The notes under the pieces: generated by a model
The model's input: the letters and a program-made list of their open reading frames with translations, nothing else
Database searches by the model: none
Told to the model about the DNA's origin: nothing
Translations under genes and position numbers: made by a program
Shown: positions 34,697 through 47,526 of the stretch, in pieces
Layout: each line of letters begins with the position of its first letter
Position numbering within the stretch: position 1 is the stretch's first letter
Source of the DNA: Panicum virgatum
Taxonomy: Eukaryota > Streptophyta > Magnoliopsida > Poales > Poaceae
Direction of reading: 5' to 3'
Assembly: GCF_016808335.1 (NCBI RefSeq)
Contig: NC_053153.1
Span: forward strand, 24,166,090-24,230,089
Length of the DNA: 64,000 nt

Positions 34697-36157
34697 TGTT
34701 GACGCTCCTTAGCACCCTAATTTATATACCGCAAGCGCACGGGATCGTGTAGCTTTTCCCTTAGAGTATTCCCCCAAGGTTTATCAATCTGTGGATCGAC
34801 AAAGAACTACCCAAGGTTTTCCATCTAATCTAACGGATCTATCCTAACATGAAGCATGAATTGAACATATAGAGTAACCTTTAATAGATGTGAGTGTTGT
34901 GTAAAGGTTGATCTCATCCATGAACATAGGCATAACCATAGCAAAACCAAAGACATGACTAGGCCTATTGTCATCTAGTTGTAGTTCAAGCTAACGAGCA
35001 AATAAATCATGCATCTCAATCAATGGCATCTTTAAACCCAAAATCTCCAATCCGACCCCTCGATACCCCACCTACTCAGTGTCAACGCCCTGTCACGACG
35101 CCGCCCCTTTGGACGAAAGTACCCTGAAGCAAGTCGAACCCCCTTTGGTAGTTCCGCCATGAACCTCTAGCCACCATGACTACAAGATCATGCTAAGCGA
35201 TCTATCTCGATAATAGATCTAGGATGAAGCAAACCCAAAGAAAAGAACGAAATCGAAAGAGAGAACATGTTCGCTAAAAGATTCGGAAGACATGATTATC
35301 ATTACTCACATAATAGATTCATTTGGATCGCCACCACCGAGTACATACCATTGACGACTCCAACTAGCTCATGAACTCCACCATGGCACAACCACGCAGG
35401 GAGGCCATGGCGGCTAGGGGTGGCCTAAGCCATCTCCTAGACAACTTCGAAGACTTGCGGCGGCCGTCGTCTCCCTCCGGTCTTGGCCCTAGGTTTTCGT
35501 CGAATTCTGGGTGGATGGATGCCCTGAGTTGAATAAGGTGCGAGCTATTTATAAGCCGAGGAAGCCACCGGTCGAAGGGGAGGCCGAACCGCCTCAGAAA
35601 CGGGCTAGGCCGGCTGGCCCCATGGGCCTAGGCCGGCCGGCCTACCCTCTTTCGGGCTCGCCTCGGTCTCATCTTTTGCGTGTAGACTCCTCGCATCTTC
35701 TAGAGTTTATGTCCTTCACGATTGCACTCCTTTGAACGTCGTTATCTTGGAGATATCTTCGGGGAAAGGATATGATAGGGAATCCTTCCTTAAATCTTTA
35801 TTTGCTTTGCTTAATCCCGAAGTATCTTGATCTCATCTTTGTGGGCTTGGTCCTTTGGGCTCTCTTGGAGGATGGATGTGCATGAATGGGCTTACTATCA
35901 ACATGGGCTTTGGTCCTCCCTTTGGGATTTGGCCTTCGTTTTTCTCCGTGTTAGCGCTCGATCACAGGCCTCGTCATTTCATGCTCCAAAATAGGCAAAA
36001 AAACCTGCAAAAACGAAGTTCCTCCAAAATATATGTGCAAGTGTGAAAATGACCAATAATTAGGCCGGGGTTAGGACGGTTAGTGATTTTGATATTAAAT
36101 TCATGCCATTATCAAGGATAAACAAGGGATAAAACGGGTACTTAAGGAGCACCAACA
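34697..36157 (-). repeat. LARD 3' LTR
   Basis: Same length as and near-identical to 42902-44362. Contains a GGCCTAGGCCGGCCGGCC-type palindromic block at about 35605-35645. Confidence 0.92.
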
Positions 36158-38230
36158 TTCCCCCCATGCTTAAACCTTGCTCGTCCTCGAGTAAGTCCAG
36201 GAGCTTTGCTTATAAAGAAATCAGCGTTGCCCCTCAATGTCCTCTCTGCACTGAGTCATACATAACAAGACATATTGCTCTCTCAAGTATTTAGCATTTA
36301 AGTTCATGTTGTGACCGGCTACTTTTTCATTATGGAAGATAGACTAGAAATTAAAGAACAAGCCACAATAATAAATAAATGCAATGCTCTCAAACTTAAG
36401 CAAACTTCAAACCTTTACCTTGTTTCATCGTGAAGAGTTTTCAAAAGAATGCATATCAAACATAAGTGATGTTCTCTTGCAAAAGATCATGGGAACACGC
36501 ATCTCATCAAGTCGCTCAAGCCTAAATTAGATTGTCTTCAACCTATTCTACTCATATATAAAAGTGAAAGGCTTATGTGGAGCTTGGTAGGTAAAAACAA
36601 TCCTAGCAAAACATTATACTTGAAATATTATCAAACTAAGAGAGAGATCTAATGGAATTACCGAGACTAGTCAAAAAGGCCATTGGAAAATAATGTTGGA
36701 GAGGGAGAAAGATGAAACACACACATTTGGATAGGTGGACATGTGCAAGTGGCAAATGGATGATCCCGAGACACAAATGAAGTTCTCGTTATCGGATTGC
36801 ACATGGTTGGAAGATTTGAGTATGGAATAGTTCTTCAAAGTAACTTGGAAAATTAATGAAGCCAAAAAGAGCTAAGGAGCATTTTATTCTTCTCTTTTTT
36901 CTTTTCTTTTCTCTTTTTTTCATTTTTCTATTTTTCTCTTTCTTTCTTTTTTTTCTTTTTTTCTGCTCCTTAGAACTTTTGATAACATAGAGTACTTACC
37001 TAGCCACCCCCCATGCTTGAACGAATGCTCGTCCTCGAGTATGAATAGTGAGAGAACCAACTAGCTAGGGTAAGTATCTCAAATTCACCTTCTTCTTCGT
37101 AGAACCTCTTGAATCTCCGGGGAGCCTTGTCTCCCAAAACTTTTCTTTATATGGTGCCCTTGATTCTTTTGATTCCATTGAAATGATAATTCTTACTCAA
37201 ATTGGGTTGTGGTCAAGGAGGTAATCACAAAAAGATATTTTTGGTTTAGGGTGGATATCCAGCGAGGTTTGCAAAATTTCCGAAGTAGAAACTCACAATG
37301 CATGGATAAATAGGCTAGCAAAAAGAAGGTTACACAAAAAAAACGGAATGACCAACTTCTTAGTCTCGTACCAAAGAAATCAATCTTAATCCAACTCATC
37401 AAAATATAAGTTTGCAGTCTAAAGGTTTCATCATAAAAGAGTATGTATGTATAGGCTTTGGTAGGTAGAACTTTTCAAGAGATTCACAAATGTAGATAGC
37501 ATATGAATTAAGTTTTCAAATTAAACAACACAAGGTGTAAGGTCATCGGTAGACTTAAATCAAAGAGCAACATAGAATATGTGGGTTTAGCATTTAGTCA
37601 TTTAACCTCCACAAATAAAAGAGCCGGTATTTAATCATTTTAATTCCATTTAATTGAGAGCAAATGGTCAAGTCATATACAACATAGCGTAGGTAAAACA
37701 AAGCTGCAACTTTCATCACTTTTCCATAAGCATAAGGCATTGCCAAAATGTATCAATGTGGTGAGCACAAAGTGATGGTGATCCTACACTTATTGAAAAC
37801 AAAAATAAAACTAGGTTGTCCTCCTAGAAGCCATGTGATAGGTTGAGAGATATATACAAAGGTTGCATCTATGGTTGAAAGCATATATGTACAAGCATTT
37901 AGAAAAAGAGAGAGTTGAGGAAGAATTACCGTCCTTCTCGATGCTCGTAATGAAGTGTAGCGCGGCCTCCCCCATACTTAAGCATTGTGCTAAGCATGGA
38001 AGAAGAATCATGAGCATCTTGTGGCAACCGTGATTATCTTACTCCATGAGATCTTTCTTTCTTGTCCACGAAATCCTCCCCCATGCTTAGCATGATGCTA
38101 GGCATGGAAGGAGAAGATGGACTATCTTGCAATTCTTGAAGTCCTTCCCTCATGTGTATGAATATCATCTTCAATGTATCTTCACCTTTGTTGCCTCAAT
38201 TTTCCTTCAACTTCTTCTTGTACAAAGTTA
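36158..38230. other. LARD interior, 3' portion, non-coding
   Basis: It begins CCCCCCATGCTTAAACC and carries GCTCGTCCTCGAGTA, repeated near 37028. A polypyrimidine tract lies at 36885-36965. No coding domain is seen. The layout parallels the region just inside the 3' LTR of the Athila-type element (48998-49530). Confidence 0.6.
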
Positions 38231-38239
38231 TGATCCCAA

Positions 38240-41200
38240 TCATTGCTTCACGTCGTCGTCGCCTCCTTCAATTCCTCATTGTCCCATTGCTGCCTCATCT
38301 TCATAAATTTTTCTTTTAATTTCCAGAACAGAACATGTACTGAAACATTGCTCCATTGCGAAGTGCACGAATTTTCCTTTCCAACGAGTCCTTATTCGCC
38401 CAAAATTGATTCTGAACAAGAGAGTTGTGTCTATTTTATTCCTGCGCTATAATCTGTCTCGACGAATTTCAGAACGGGCAACGTCCAATGTTCTTGCCAT
38501 ATCTCCTGGTACGGGTCTTCAAATTCATTGATCTTGGATGCGTTGGAACGGGAATTTCATAGAGCTTCGGAATATCAACTTTTTCTTCCTTGTACGTCTC
38601 TGTCCATGTGCAAAATTTGATGAAAATAGCGGGGCTTGCTTTCGAACTTTGGAGATGTTGACGAATTTGATTTCTTCTTTGATCACGAATTCATGGGAAC
38701 GCTTTGTCATGCCTGCAAAACAATCAAGTGCACAATTCTACCCCCAAGGTGACAGTTGGGAGTGGAAACAATTGCCAACAAACCAAAAACATCCCCTAAG
38801 ATACTTAACTTGTGGCATAGTTAGTCTAGTGAAAATTAAACCTAATGGGTGTATGTGAATGCAAGTGTAAATGCAAATGAAAGGAAGATATATAAACAAT
38901 GACAATGTTTGCACCAAGTTCTAAACACCATGTTTACAACTAGGTTGCTTAATTTTCTATATAGCCATAAAGATATAACCGAGGTCAAAACACCATGTTC
39001 ATTTCAAGGTTAAAAATTCTTCACGACGCAAGAAAGGTAAAGCGCATTGCAAAGCTTATAAATCAACCTAAAGCAACATGAGAACAAAATGGATTGCTAT
39101 CTTGGTCAAAAGAGCTTAAAGATGGAGGTCCGCAAATAAGTTTAAACACCACGTTTACACAAGATTGCAAAAGGTAAATGCTATCATGATAGCATTACAT
39201 GGATAGGAAAGCATACACCAATAAGATTGAGACCAAGCTAGCAAAATGAGGGCATGAACAATAGAATGGATGCAAAGTGCAAATGCAAAGTTAGCAAAAA
39301 CAAGTGTTAAGTTAGCAAAAACAAGTGTTAACAAGATTTTAGAAGTAGGTTTATGGGTTTCCTATATTTTTTTGGCTTAAAACAAAAATTTTGAAGAGAG
39401 AGTGTTGGATATAGAAATTCTATCTAAGGTGGTTTTTTTTAAAAAAAAACTAGAAAGAAACAAAAGTTAGATTTTTTTGAAAGAGAAACATAACCTATGG
39501 TTTTTAGGATTGCTCTATGAGTGGTTTTTCTAAGGGTTTTAGGATCTCAAAAGCGAGGCTAGTCAATGTTTTTAGAAAAAGTTTTTTTTAATGCAATGTG
39601 CAATGCAATGCAAGGGTGAGACGAACAACATGGTATGCAATGCAACACGGGGTGGGTGAACAAAATGATATGACATGATGAGGTGGCCTAAAACAAAACA
39701 AAAAGTTAGCCTAAGTTAACTAGCCACAAGTTTAGAATCAAATGGTGGTGCAATGCTTCATAAATCTCTCTAAAAAGACACAAAGAAAAAGACTCAACAC
39801 ACTAATAGGCACACAAAAAGGTCTACAAGTTTCCCAAGATCAAATAACAAAGTGCTCCCTCAATAAAATTTAGAATGAACAACATGAAGTTGTGGTTTTT
39901 GTTAGAGCAATGGTACAATGTTACTTGATATTCCGATTAAAGAGTGCAATGTAGACGGTCAAATTTATATATATAAAATAAAAGATCGGGTTGCCTCCCG
40001 CAAAGCGCTTCATTTAAAGTCATAGAGCTCGACTTTCTTACCTTCAAATTAATGCGAAGCCATGGTCCTTCATGCAAGAGGTGAAGGTGTTCCATGCAGC
40101 TCTTATTCCACTTCCCATGTTGGACATGATCAATCATGCTTAATGGAAAACTTGCCCAATCGTCTCTCACATCATCGTCACCTCCTTCTTTGTTGTCCTT
40201 CGTCGCTTCCTTTCTTTTCACGGATTTTCCTCTCTGTCCAGATTGGAAGTTGCGCCAACCAATTGATCCAATGCAAGGAGCATGAAATCTTCTTTCCAAC
40301 AAGTCTTCATTTGCCCAAAACGCATTCCAATTGAGGGAGTTATGCCCCTTTTTCCCTGTCACAACAATCTGCCCCGTGCTGATTTCAGCACGTGCATCTC
40401 CGATGTTTGAGACATGGCTCCTCCCGTGGGTCTTCAATTGTATCGATCATGGATGCGTTGAACCGAGGACTTGATGGAGATCCTGAATATTCAACTTTCT
40501 TTTATTGTAAATCTCTGGACTTGTGCACAAAATTGATGAGGCTTAGCGACGTCCGTTCTTGAAACTTGAAGATGTTGATGATGTTGTTCAATATTTTGGG
40601 CACGGTTTCCCTCCTCATCATTTGAGTTTCATGTCCTGCATGGTTAGTGAAATTCGGGGCTTCTCCCGACATGTGCTCTTTTAGGGTCATGAGCTTGACC
40701 AAGCGCAAAGCAAGATCAAGATTTGCAATTATTTGTAAACATATGCAACATAATCACATCCTCAATTAAATTTCATCAATAAGGCATGGTGTAATTAAAT
40801 GCAGCATGTGTTTCTTGCATAGCGCGGAGCTCATTATTAGGTAGAGGTTCTTTAAGCATGAAATCAACTTTCTCAAGAAACTCTAGCCTATCATCAAAAG
40901 AACAAGGCATAGAATTTAAACTTTCATTCCGACTATCGGTTCGAGCATGAGATTTTTTTAAAGATTATCAACTAAACCAATAGAAGCTTGAGAATTCAAT
41001 GTATACCTTAGCCTCGGAGCTTTTTCATACTCATTGGAGTCATGGTGCTTTGTGCGAGATGTCATCTTGATGCATCCTTCGTGGTCCGTCGTGGTTTGCT
41101 TCTCACGTCTCCATATGTTGAATGTTGCGCTCTTGTAATCCGTCGTAGTTTGTTTGCAACATCTTCATTTGTCAAAGGTCAACCGCTTGTGCCTTCATTT

Positions 41201-42370
41201 GCCAATGTCATTGGGGTTCTTCCTCTGCTCCAAGCCTCTGAATTTTATCATGTATGCTTGATGAAAGCATCACCCAAGCTCCCCTTCATTGTTGTCATCG
41301 TCATCTTCTCTATCTTGTTCTCATTGCGTTGCTCCTACCTCTTCTTCATGGAATATCTCCTGTATACTCAACAGAACATATACCAAAATATAGCTCTATT
41401 GAAAATTTTATAAAATTACCTTTCCAACGAGTGGTCATTTGCTTTAAACGGAGTTCAAACGAGGGAGTTATGCCCGTTTCACTTTTGGCGCTGCGTGCTG
41501 TCCAGAAATTTTCAGAGTGCACAATCTGCAATGTTTTGGCCATAACCGCTTGTAGAAATCTCCGATTGACTTGGTTCTTGATTTGTTGGAACGGGAACTT
41601 CGTGGACCTTTTGAATATCCAAAAATATGCTGCTATTTGCTTCTGAGGTCAAGCTGGACATTGATGAGAACAATATCTTCTTGTGAATTCATCAGAAGAT
41701 GTCAATGATCTCGATCATGTGGTCTTTGGAGCGTAGTGTCGTGCATCCCTAGGCTTCAAGGTCATCACCATTGATTACCAGCAAATATCACGGCTTCAAT
41801 GATGTGTCTTCTCCATTGTTCTTGCTCTACCCAAGGTGTCGGGGTTGGAAGATGCTCCTGTGCTTCGTGTTGATGATCCGAACGGCTTCCTTCCTTGATA
41901 GCATCACTCGATTAGAATTATATCGAGCATCCCACTGGAGAAGATAGGTGGTGTCATGGTTCCTCTAATCTTGTTGCCTCCAGCTTTGGTCAACTTCAAA
42001 TCATCATCTTTTGCGTACACAGCCTTCCAATCACCCTTTGACATTGTCATCACCTTCTTCGTCGGTTGCTACTGCCTCTGTCCTCGTTGAATTCCCCTTC
42101 ATCCAGTGCAGAACATGTACCAAACTTCTGCTCCATTGCAAGGTGCATCAAATTATCTTTATAACAAGTGGTCATTCGCCCCGATCGGACTCCGGATAAA
42201 GAAGTTATGCTTGTTTTATTACGGCGCTGCAATCTGTCCAGAGGGATTTCAGAACGCGCAGCGTTGAAAGATTTTACCATAACTCTTCACACCGATCTCC
42301 AAAGTTGATGGTTCTTGATCCATTGGAAAGAAGACTTGATGGAGCTTCAAAATAATCTATTATTTGATCA
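38240..42370. repeat. Four diverged copies of a roughly 350-bp module inside the LARD
   Basis: Copies at about 38240-38600, 40165-40520, 41265-41640 and 42040-42370 share the same ordered words: CAGAACATGTAC, CTCCATTGC, TTTCCAACGAGT, GAGTTATGCCCGTTT, GCAATCTGTCC, TTTCAGAACG and GTTGGAACGGGA. Spacing and sequence have diverged, and other sequence separates the copies. No protein is encoded in a shared frame. The region 38600-40160 between the first two holds AT-rich sequence and a 22-bp tandem pair at 39291-39332. Confidence 0.75.
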
Positions 42371-42901
42371 TGGGACTTCTCTGATCTTGGATGAAAAACT
42401 CATCACAATAGTAACACTTCATAGATGATGATGATCGCACAATTTTCTTCGCGGGCATGCTTCATACCTATTGCTTGAACAAACAATTCTTCCCAAAAAT
42501 ATTAGTCTTTAAAATTAATTGACACGGCGGTGTACCTTATTTATCATCTTTTGCTTTGGGGAGTGGGGACTCGATAGCGGATGCTGGGCTACTAACAAAA
42601 GTTAGCACCTACCACTAAAGAGCGAATCTTGATGTTGTTTCCGTCATGTCGATGTGGACGTTGTCAATGTTCCATGTCGAGGCTCCTCGATCATCTTGTT
42701 GCCGATTGTTGAAATTTGTTGAAGTGGATTATGGATTTCTCGAAGTCCAAGTTTGGTGTCTAGCTTTTTCCGCCTGCTTTCAAGGACACAAACAAGAAAA
42801 CAAGGGTATACGCAATAATAAAAATTAGGGTTAGTCCAAAAAACTAGATAGATCGCCCTAGGGTTCGAGTTGCCGATCCCCAGCAACGGCGCCAGAAAAG
42901 C

Positions 42902-44362
42902 TTATTGACGCTCTTTAGCGCCCCAATTTATATACCGCAAGCGCACGGGATCGTGTAGCTTTTCCCTTAGAGTATTGCCCCAAGGTTTATCAATCCGTTG
43001 ATCGACAAAGAACTACCCAATGTTTTCCATCTAATCTAACGGATCTATCCTAACATGAAGCATGAATTGCACATATAGAGTAACCTTTAATAGATGTGAG
43101 TGTTGTGTAAAGGTTGATCTCATCCATGAACATAGGCGTAACCATAGCAAAACCAAAGACATGACTAGGCCTATTGTTATCTAGTTGTAGTTCAAGCTAA
43201 CGAGCAAATAAATCATGCATCTCAATCGATGGCATCTTTAAACACAAAATCTACAATCCGATCCCTCAATACCCCACCTACTCAGTGTCAACGCCCTGTC
43301 ACGACGCCGCCCCTTTGGACGAAAGTACCCTGAAGCAAGTCGAACCCCCTTTGGTAGTTCCGCCATGAACCTCTAGCCACCATGACTACAAGATCATGCT
43401 AAGCGATCTATCTCGATAATAGATCTAGGATGAAGCAAACCCAAAGAAAAGAACGAAATCGAAAGAGAGAACATGGTCACTAATAGATTCGGAAGACATG
43501 ATTATCATTACTCACATAATAGATTCGTTTGGATCGCCACCACCGAGTACATACCATTGACGACTCCAACTAGCTCATGAACTCCACCATGGCACAACCA
43601 CACAGGGAGGCCATGGCAGCTAGGGGCGGCCTAAGCCATCTCCTAGACAACTTCGAAGACTTGCGGCGGCCGTCGTCTCCCTCCGGTCTTGGCCCTAGGT
43701 TTTCGTCGAGTTCTGGGTGGATAGATGCCCCGAGTTGAATAAGGTGCGAGCTAATTATAAGCCGAGGAAGCCACCGGTCGAAGGGGAGGCCGAACCGCCT
43801 CGGAAATAGGCTAGGCCGGCCGGCCCCATGGGCCTAGGCCGGCCGGCCTACCCTCTTTCGGGCTCGCCTCGGTCTCATCTTTCGCGTGTAGACTCCTCGC
43901 ATCTTCTAGAGTTTATGTCCTTCACGATTGCACCCCTTTGGACGTCGTTATCTTGATGATATCTTCGGGAAAAGGATAGGATAGGGAATCTTTCCTTAAA
44001 TCTTCATTTGCTTTGCTTAATCCTGAAGTATCTTGATCTCATCTTTGTGGGCTTGGTCCTTTGGGCTCTCTTGGAGGATGGATGTGCATGAATGGGCTTC
44101 GAATCAACATGGGCTTTGGTCCTCCCTTTGGGCTTTGGCCTTCATCTTTCTCCGTGTTAGCGTTTGATCACAGGCCTCGTCATTTCATGCTCCAAAATAG
44201 GCCAAAAACCTGCAAAAACGAAGTTCCTCCAAAATATATGTGCAAGTGTGAAAATGACCAATAATTAGGCTGCGGTTAGGACGGTTAGTGATTTTGATAT
44301 TAAATTCATGCCATTATCAAGGATAAACAAGGGATAAAACGGGTACGTAAGGAGCGCCAACA
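42902..44362 (-). repeat. LARD 5' LTR
   Basis: Partner of 34697-36157. The Asp-tRNA type primer binding site lies just inside it at 42875-42893 on the minus strand. Confidence 0.92.
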
Positions 44363-44367
44363 ATGCC

Positions 44368-44670
44368 GAAGAAGGGGTGCTTCTCCTTCTCTTCCTTGAT
44401 TCTTTACTTCATCAACTTTCTTGCCTTCTTCTCAATGTTTTCCTTCATCTTTTCTTTTCTCCTTCTCCTTAATTCTGATATCTTGCCTTTATCTTCACTT
44501 GAGCTTGAGTCTTCGCTTGATGTCGCATCATGGATGGAGGGAGGCCGGCTTCTGAAGAAGGGGTTGTAGGAGCTTCCAGCAACTCCAACATTGACAACCG
44601 GCGGAACGGTTGCCACATCTTGCGGAGCGACAATGTTGGCGTCAGCGCCATCCCCACTTTGTGACATCAT
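44368..44670 (-). pseudogene. Sirevirus gag, N-terminal piece
   Basis: It starts MMSQSGDGADANIVAPQD at 44670, shortly inside the 5' LTR and binding site. A Ser/Asp-rich stretch leads to a basic helix (ELRRRRKEKMKENIEKKARK) and a TAA near 44402. The frame then runs RIKEEKEKHPFFG into the insertion site and resumes at 34691. Confidence 0.85.
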
Positions 44671-44720
44671 TTTCCCTTAGTGGTTAAGTCTAAAATAAGA
44701 TATTAGGCTCTGATACCAAT

Positions 44721-46074
44721 TGAAAGGATCTTGGTGATGCCTATAGGGGGGTGAATAGGCGAACCTGAAAAACTTGACAAATTCTTCGCACAAGTCAGTC
44801 CTGTCGGAACTTCCGACCCTGTGTAGGAAGTTCCGACTCTATACTAAGGTTTGAACGAAATTCAAAACTAAATATGAAATTGCAAAAACTATTTGAATCA
44901 AAAGATCTCCAGTACGTAAAGGAGCAACCTGCAAGTGATCTTGTGTACTAGAACAACTCAAGAGAGTAGATCGGGTCAAATTAAGTTCTAGGTCCACAAG
45001 CACAAGTATGAACAAGCAAAGTAATTGACACAAGAATTTGTTCCTGAAGTTCACACCCACAAAGGATGCTACGTCTCCGTTGAGGAGCTCACAAAGAGCC
45101 GGGTTGCCCTATAACCCTTTTTCCTCACCCAATCCACCACTAAGGAGGAATGAGTTCTCACAAGCTCTTGTCCACAAAGGACGGGGTAATACAAACTTCC
45201 CGGGGCGCACACACATAAGAGAGCACTCCACGGGCGATGCCAAACCGTCTAGGAGCAAGCTCCAAGAGTAACAAATGCGAATCACCGGATGGAGATGCTT
45301 CTAGTGCCTTGAGAAGAACGTGGCTGCTGACTCTAGGTCAAGAACTCAAGCTCACTCACAAAACTAGCTCACACCCAAGCCCTTGCTTGGATCCACTCAA
45401 AGATTTAGCACTTGGAAGGATTGGGGAAGTGTTTTGGAGGCTTGAGAGAGTGTGGTGTTCGTGGGGAGTCAGCAGCATCAACTGAAAGGAGTGAGGGGGT
45501 ATATATAGAGCCCCCTCAAAAACTAGCCGTTGCTGAATTTTTATGTGATTGTCGAAACTTCCGACCCTGTGTAGGAAGTTCCAACCAGTTCATTTTCAAA
45601 CGGCCGAGAAGGGTTTGTCGGAAGCTACACAGGACCTCCGAAGGGGGGGGGGGGTCGGAACTTCTGACCTAAGATTTTCATTTGGCCGAGGACCCTTTGT
45701 TGGATGAAGCAAGACACTTCCGATGGGGGTCGGAACTTCCAACTCCTACTGAGTTTTTCAGGTTTAGTGTCAAGCTGTGCATTGTGTCGTGATTTTGTTT
45801 GTTAGATTCTAATCTAGACACTATTGCATCTCCAGGCCGTAGTTCACGTCCCTCTTAATAGTATGGTGCTTCCTATACTCAAATTCAAAATAGAAATTAA
45901 TGAAACCCCTCAATGAAGCTCATGCACCGTTCCTTTAGCGAATTTAGCGTCGATACTTGCTCTTTTCAATTCCAATGATTTTAAATCCTACTCATAACTC
46001 ATTAAACACATTAGATCCTTAATTGTGCATGTCATTATCATCAAAACCCACTTAGGGGGCCAAATGAACTTACA
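44721..46074 (-). repeat. Sirevirus 5' LTR
   Basis: Partner of 24510-25861. On the minus strand it begins TGTAAGTTCATTTGGCC and ends CCTTTCA, followed after two bases by the TGGTATCAGAGCC primer binding site. Confidence 0.93.
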
Positions 46075-46271
46075 GGCTCCCGCAGTGTCAATGGCTACGG
46101 GCGCAACACGAGGGGTTGTGGATGCGGCCACGCAGGGGTGCTGGCTGCCGCCAGTGCTGGCTGCCCGCTTGTTGAGGCCAAACTGGACCATCAGGTGCTG
46201 GACGGGCGGTGCCGGCGTGGAGAGGGCTAGCTGCCAGGGGGGGTGATGGCCACGGGGTGCTGGATGGAGGC
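46075..46271. other. Host sequence between the Sirevirus and the hAT element
   Basis: It starts with the GGCTC target copy (46075-46079). GC-rich, no gene. Without the Sirevirus it continues from 24509. Confidence 0.5.
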
Positions 46272-47078
46272 TAGGGGTGGCTATAGTTGGCCATGCAGCT
46301 CGAACCCGGTTGCCTAGCACGAGGCCTGTTTTTTTGGCCCGGCCCAAGCTCGGCCCGGCCCATTGACCTATGGGCCCGGGCTAGCATGGCCCGGGGGAGC
46401 AGGACATGCTTGGGCCACACACCAGGCCTGTGGCACGACACGGGCACGACCCGTTCCAACGGTCGGCCCGGTAGCGGGCCATTAGCCCCCCCCACAATGG
46501 CTTCCCTGGCAAGCGACGGCCCAGCCCAATTACGCAGTCGCGCCCCCTAACCAGCCACCCTGCGTCCCCTCCCACCCACCCACCACCACTCACTCGCTCA
46601 CGCTCTCACCTCTTGATCCGTTGGCCACCGCTCGGCTCGCCTCCGACCGTCCATCCCCGGCTCCTGTGACCGCGCTGCTCGTAATCCTGTGTCCCTGTCT
46701 CCTCGGCTCCTCCCTCCCTCCTCTTCCTTCCTCTCCTCTCTATCTCGGTGAGCTATGTGAGTTCGTGTTACTGTCCAGTCCCTCCTCCGTCGCTCGCCGT
46801 TGATCTAATTTCTAATCAGTGTTTGTCTCCTCTGGGCTTCCCTCGTCCTCTCTGGCACTAGGCTCCGGTGGTAGCATTAGTATGGACCTAACCCTAACCC
46901 TAGATCTATTCTCTGGTGGTCATGTCTCACTTTTCTTCTTTCCACTGCGCAGGTTGGTGCCTAATGCCGCATCTTCCTCCTCTGGCATAGACATGGCTAG
47001 ACGTCGGCAGCGTGCACCGTCGAGGAATGGTGCTAGGGTCAGGACCAGCCGTCCGGCCAGTCCAAGCTCGGGGTTGCC

Positions 47079-47526
47079 ATGGCGGGGGCGGATGTGCATC
47101 CCCTCCATGACGATGACATCCGTGAAGACGCGAAGGCGTTATTCGGTATCGATGTCGATGATGGCAACGTTCCGAACAACATCGTCGATGTTGATGCCGG
47201 TGACACTGGTGGAGGGGTCACGGCAACGACAGGGGCTTGCTCCATCGACACTCATGGTACCTCATCGAGTGGTAAGCACAAATCTAGTGTTTAGGTTGAT
47301 TTCAAGGACGTAAAGGAAAATGATGTTAGAATTGCTACTATCTGTAAGATGAGTAGTAAGAGATTGTCTGCTAGATCTTCTACTGGTACTGGTCATTTGA
47401 TTAGGCATCAGGCATCTTGTAGGCAAAAGACTGATGATGCTCATAGGGTCCAGTCTAGGCTTGCTCCGAATCGTGATGGTTTCCATAACTGGGTGTACAA
47501 TCCTATTGTTGCTCGTACTGAGTTGT
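47079..47526 (+). pseudogene. hAT transposase N-terminal part with BED-type finger
   Basis: From MAGADVHPLHDDDIREDAKA an acidic leader runs to a TAG at 47292-47294 where the family has Trp. Then VDFKDVKENDVRIATICKM, RLSARSSTGTGHLIRHQASC and HNWVYNPIVARTEL give the BED finger and the segment after it. The second finger Cys is replaced by Ser (CKMSSKRL). A start at 46993 (MARRRQRAPSRNGARV) is possible in another frame. The Gypsy LTR begins directly after, at 47527. Confidence 0.8.

Larger units (their letters stand above)
34697..44362 (-). mobile_element. Nested non-autonomous Gypsy-like LTR element (LARD), 9666 bp
   Basis: LTRs 34697-36157 and 42902-44362 are both 1461 bp and nearly identical. 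They end TGTTGACGCTCC and GGAGCACCAACA, and the right copy has its TG mutated to TA. ATGCC is duplicated at 34692-34696 and 44363-44367. Inside the right LTR, the minus strand reads TGGCGCCGTTGCTGGGGAT (42875-42893), an Asp-tRNA binding site, so the right LTR is the 5' one. A purine tract (GCATGGGGGGAA) abuts the left LTR. The 6.7-kb interior has no frame above about 166 codons and no gag or pol motif: a large retrotransposon derivative that needs proteins from elsewhere. Confidence 0.92.
24510..46074 (-). mobile_element. Sirevirus-type Ty1-copia retrotransposon, interrupted by a nested element
   Basis: LTRs 24510-25861 (3') and 44721-46074 (5') are near-identical, about 1.35 kb each, with TG/CA ends and a perfect GGCTC duplication (24505-24509, 46075-46079). 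On the minus strand, TGGTATCAGAGCC two bases inside the 5' LTR is an initiator-Met tRNA binding site (44706-44718), and a purine tract AAAAGGGAGGAGAT abuts the 3' LTR. Domain order is gag with zinc knuckle, protease, integrase, RT, RNase H, then an extra 3' gene: the copia order with the Sirevirus-type additional gene. The gag is split by the 34697-44362 element. Every coding domain has stops or frame changes, so it is inactive. Confidence 0.93.

Noticed and set aside
46886..46903. Telomere-like CTAACCCTAACCCTAG
   Set aside because: Only two units, and plant telomeres use CCCTAAA. It lies in the hAT leader.
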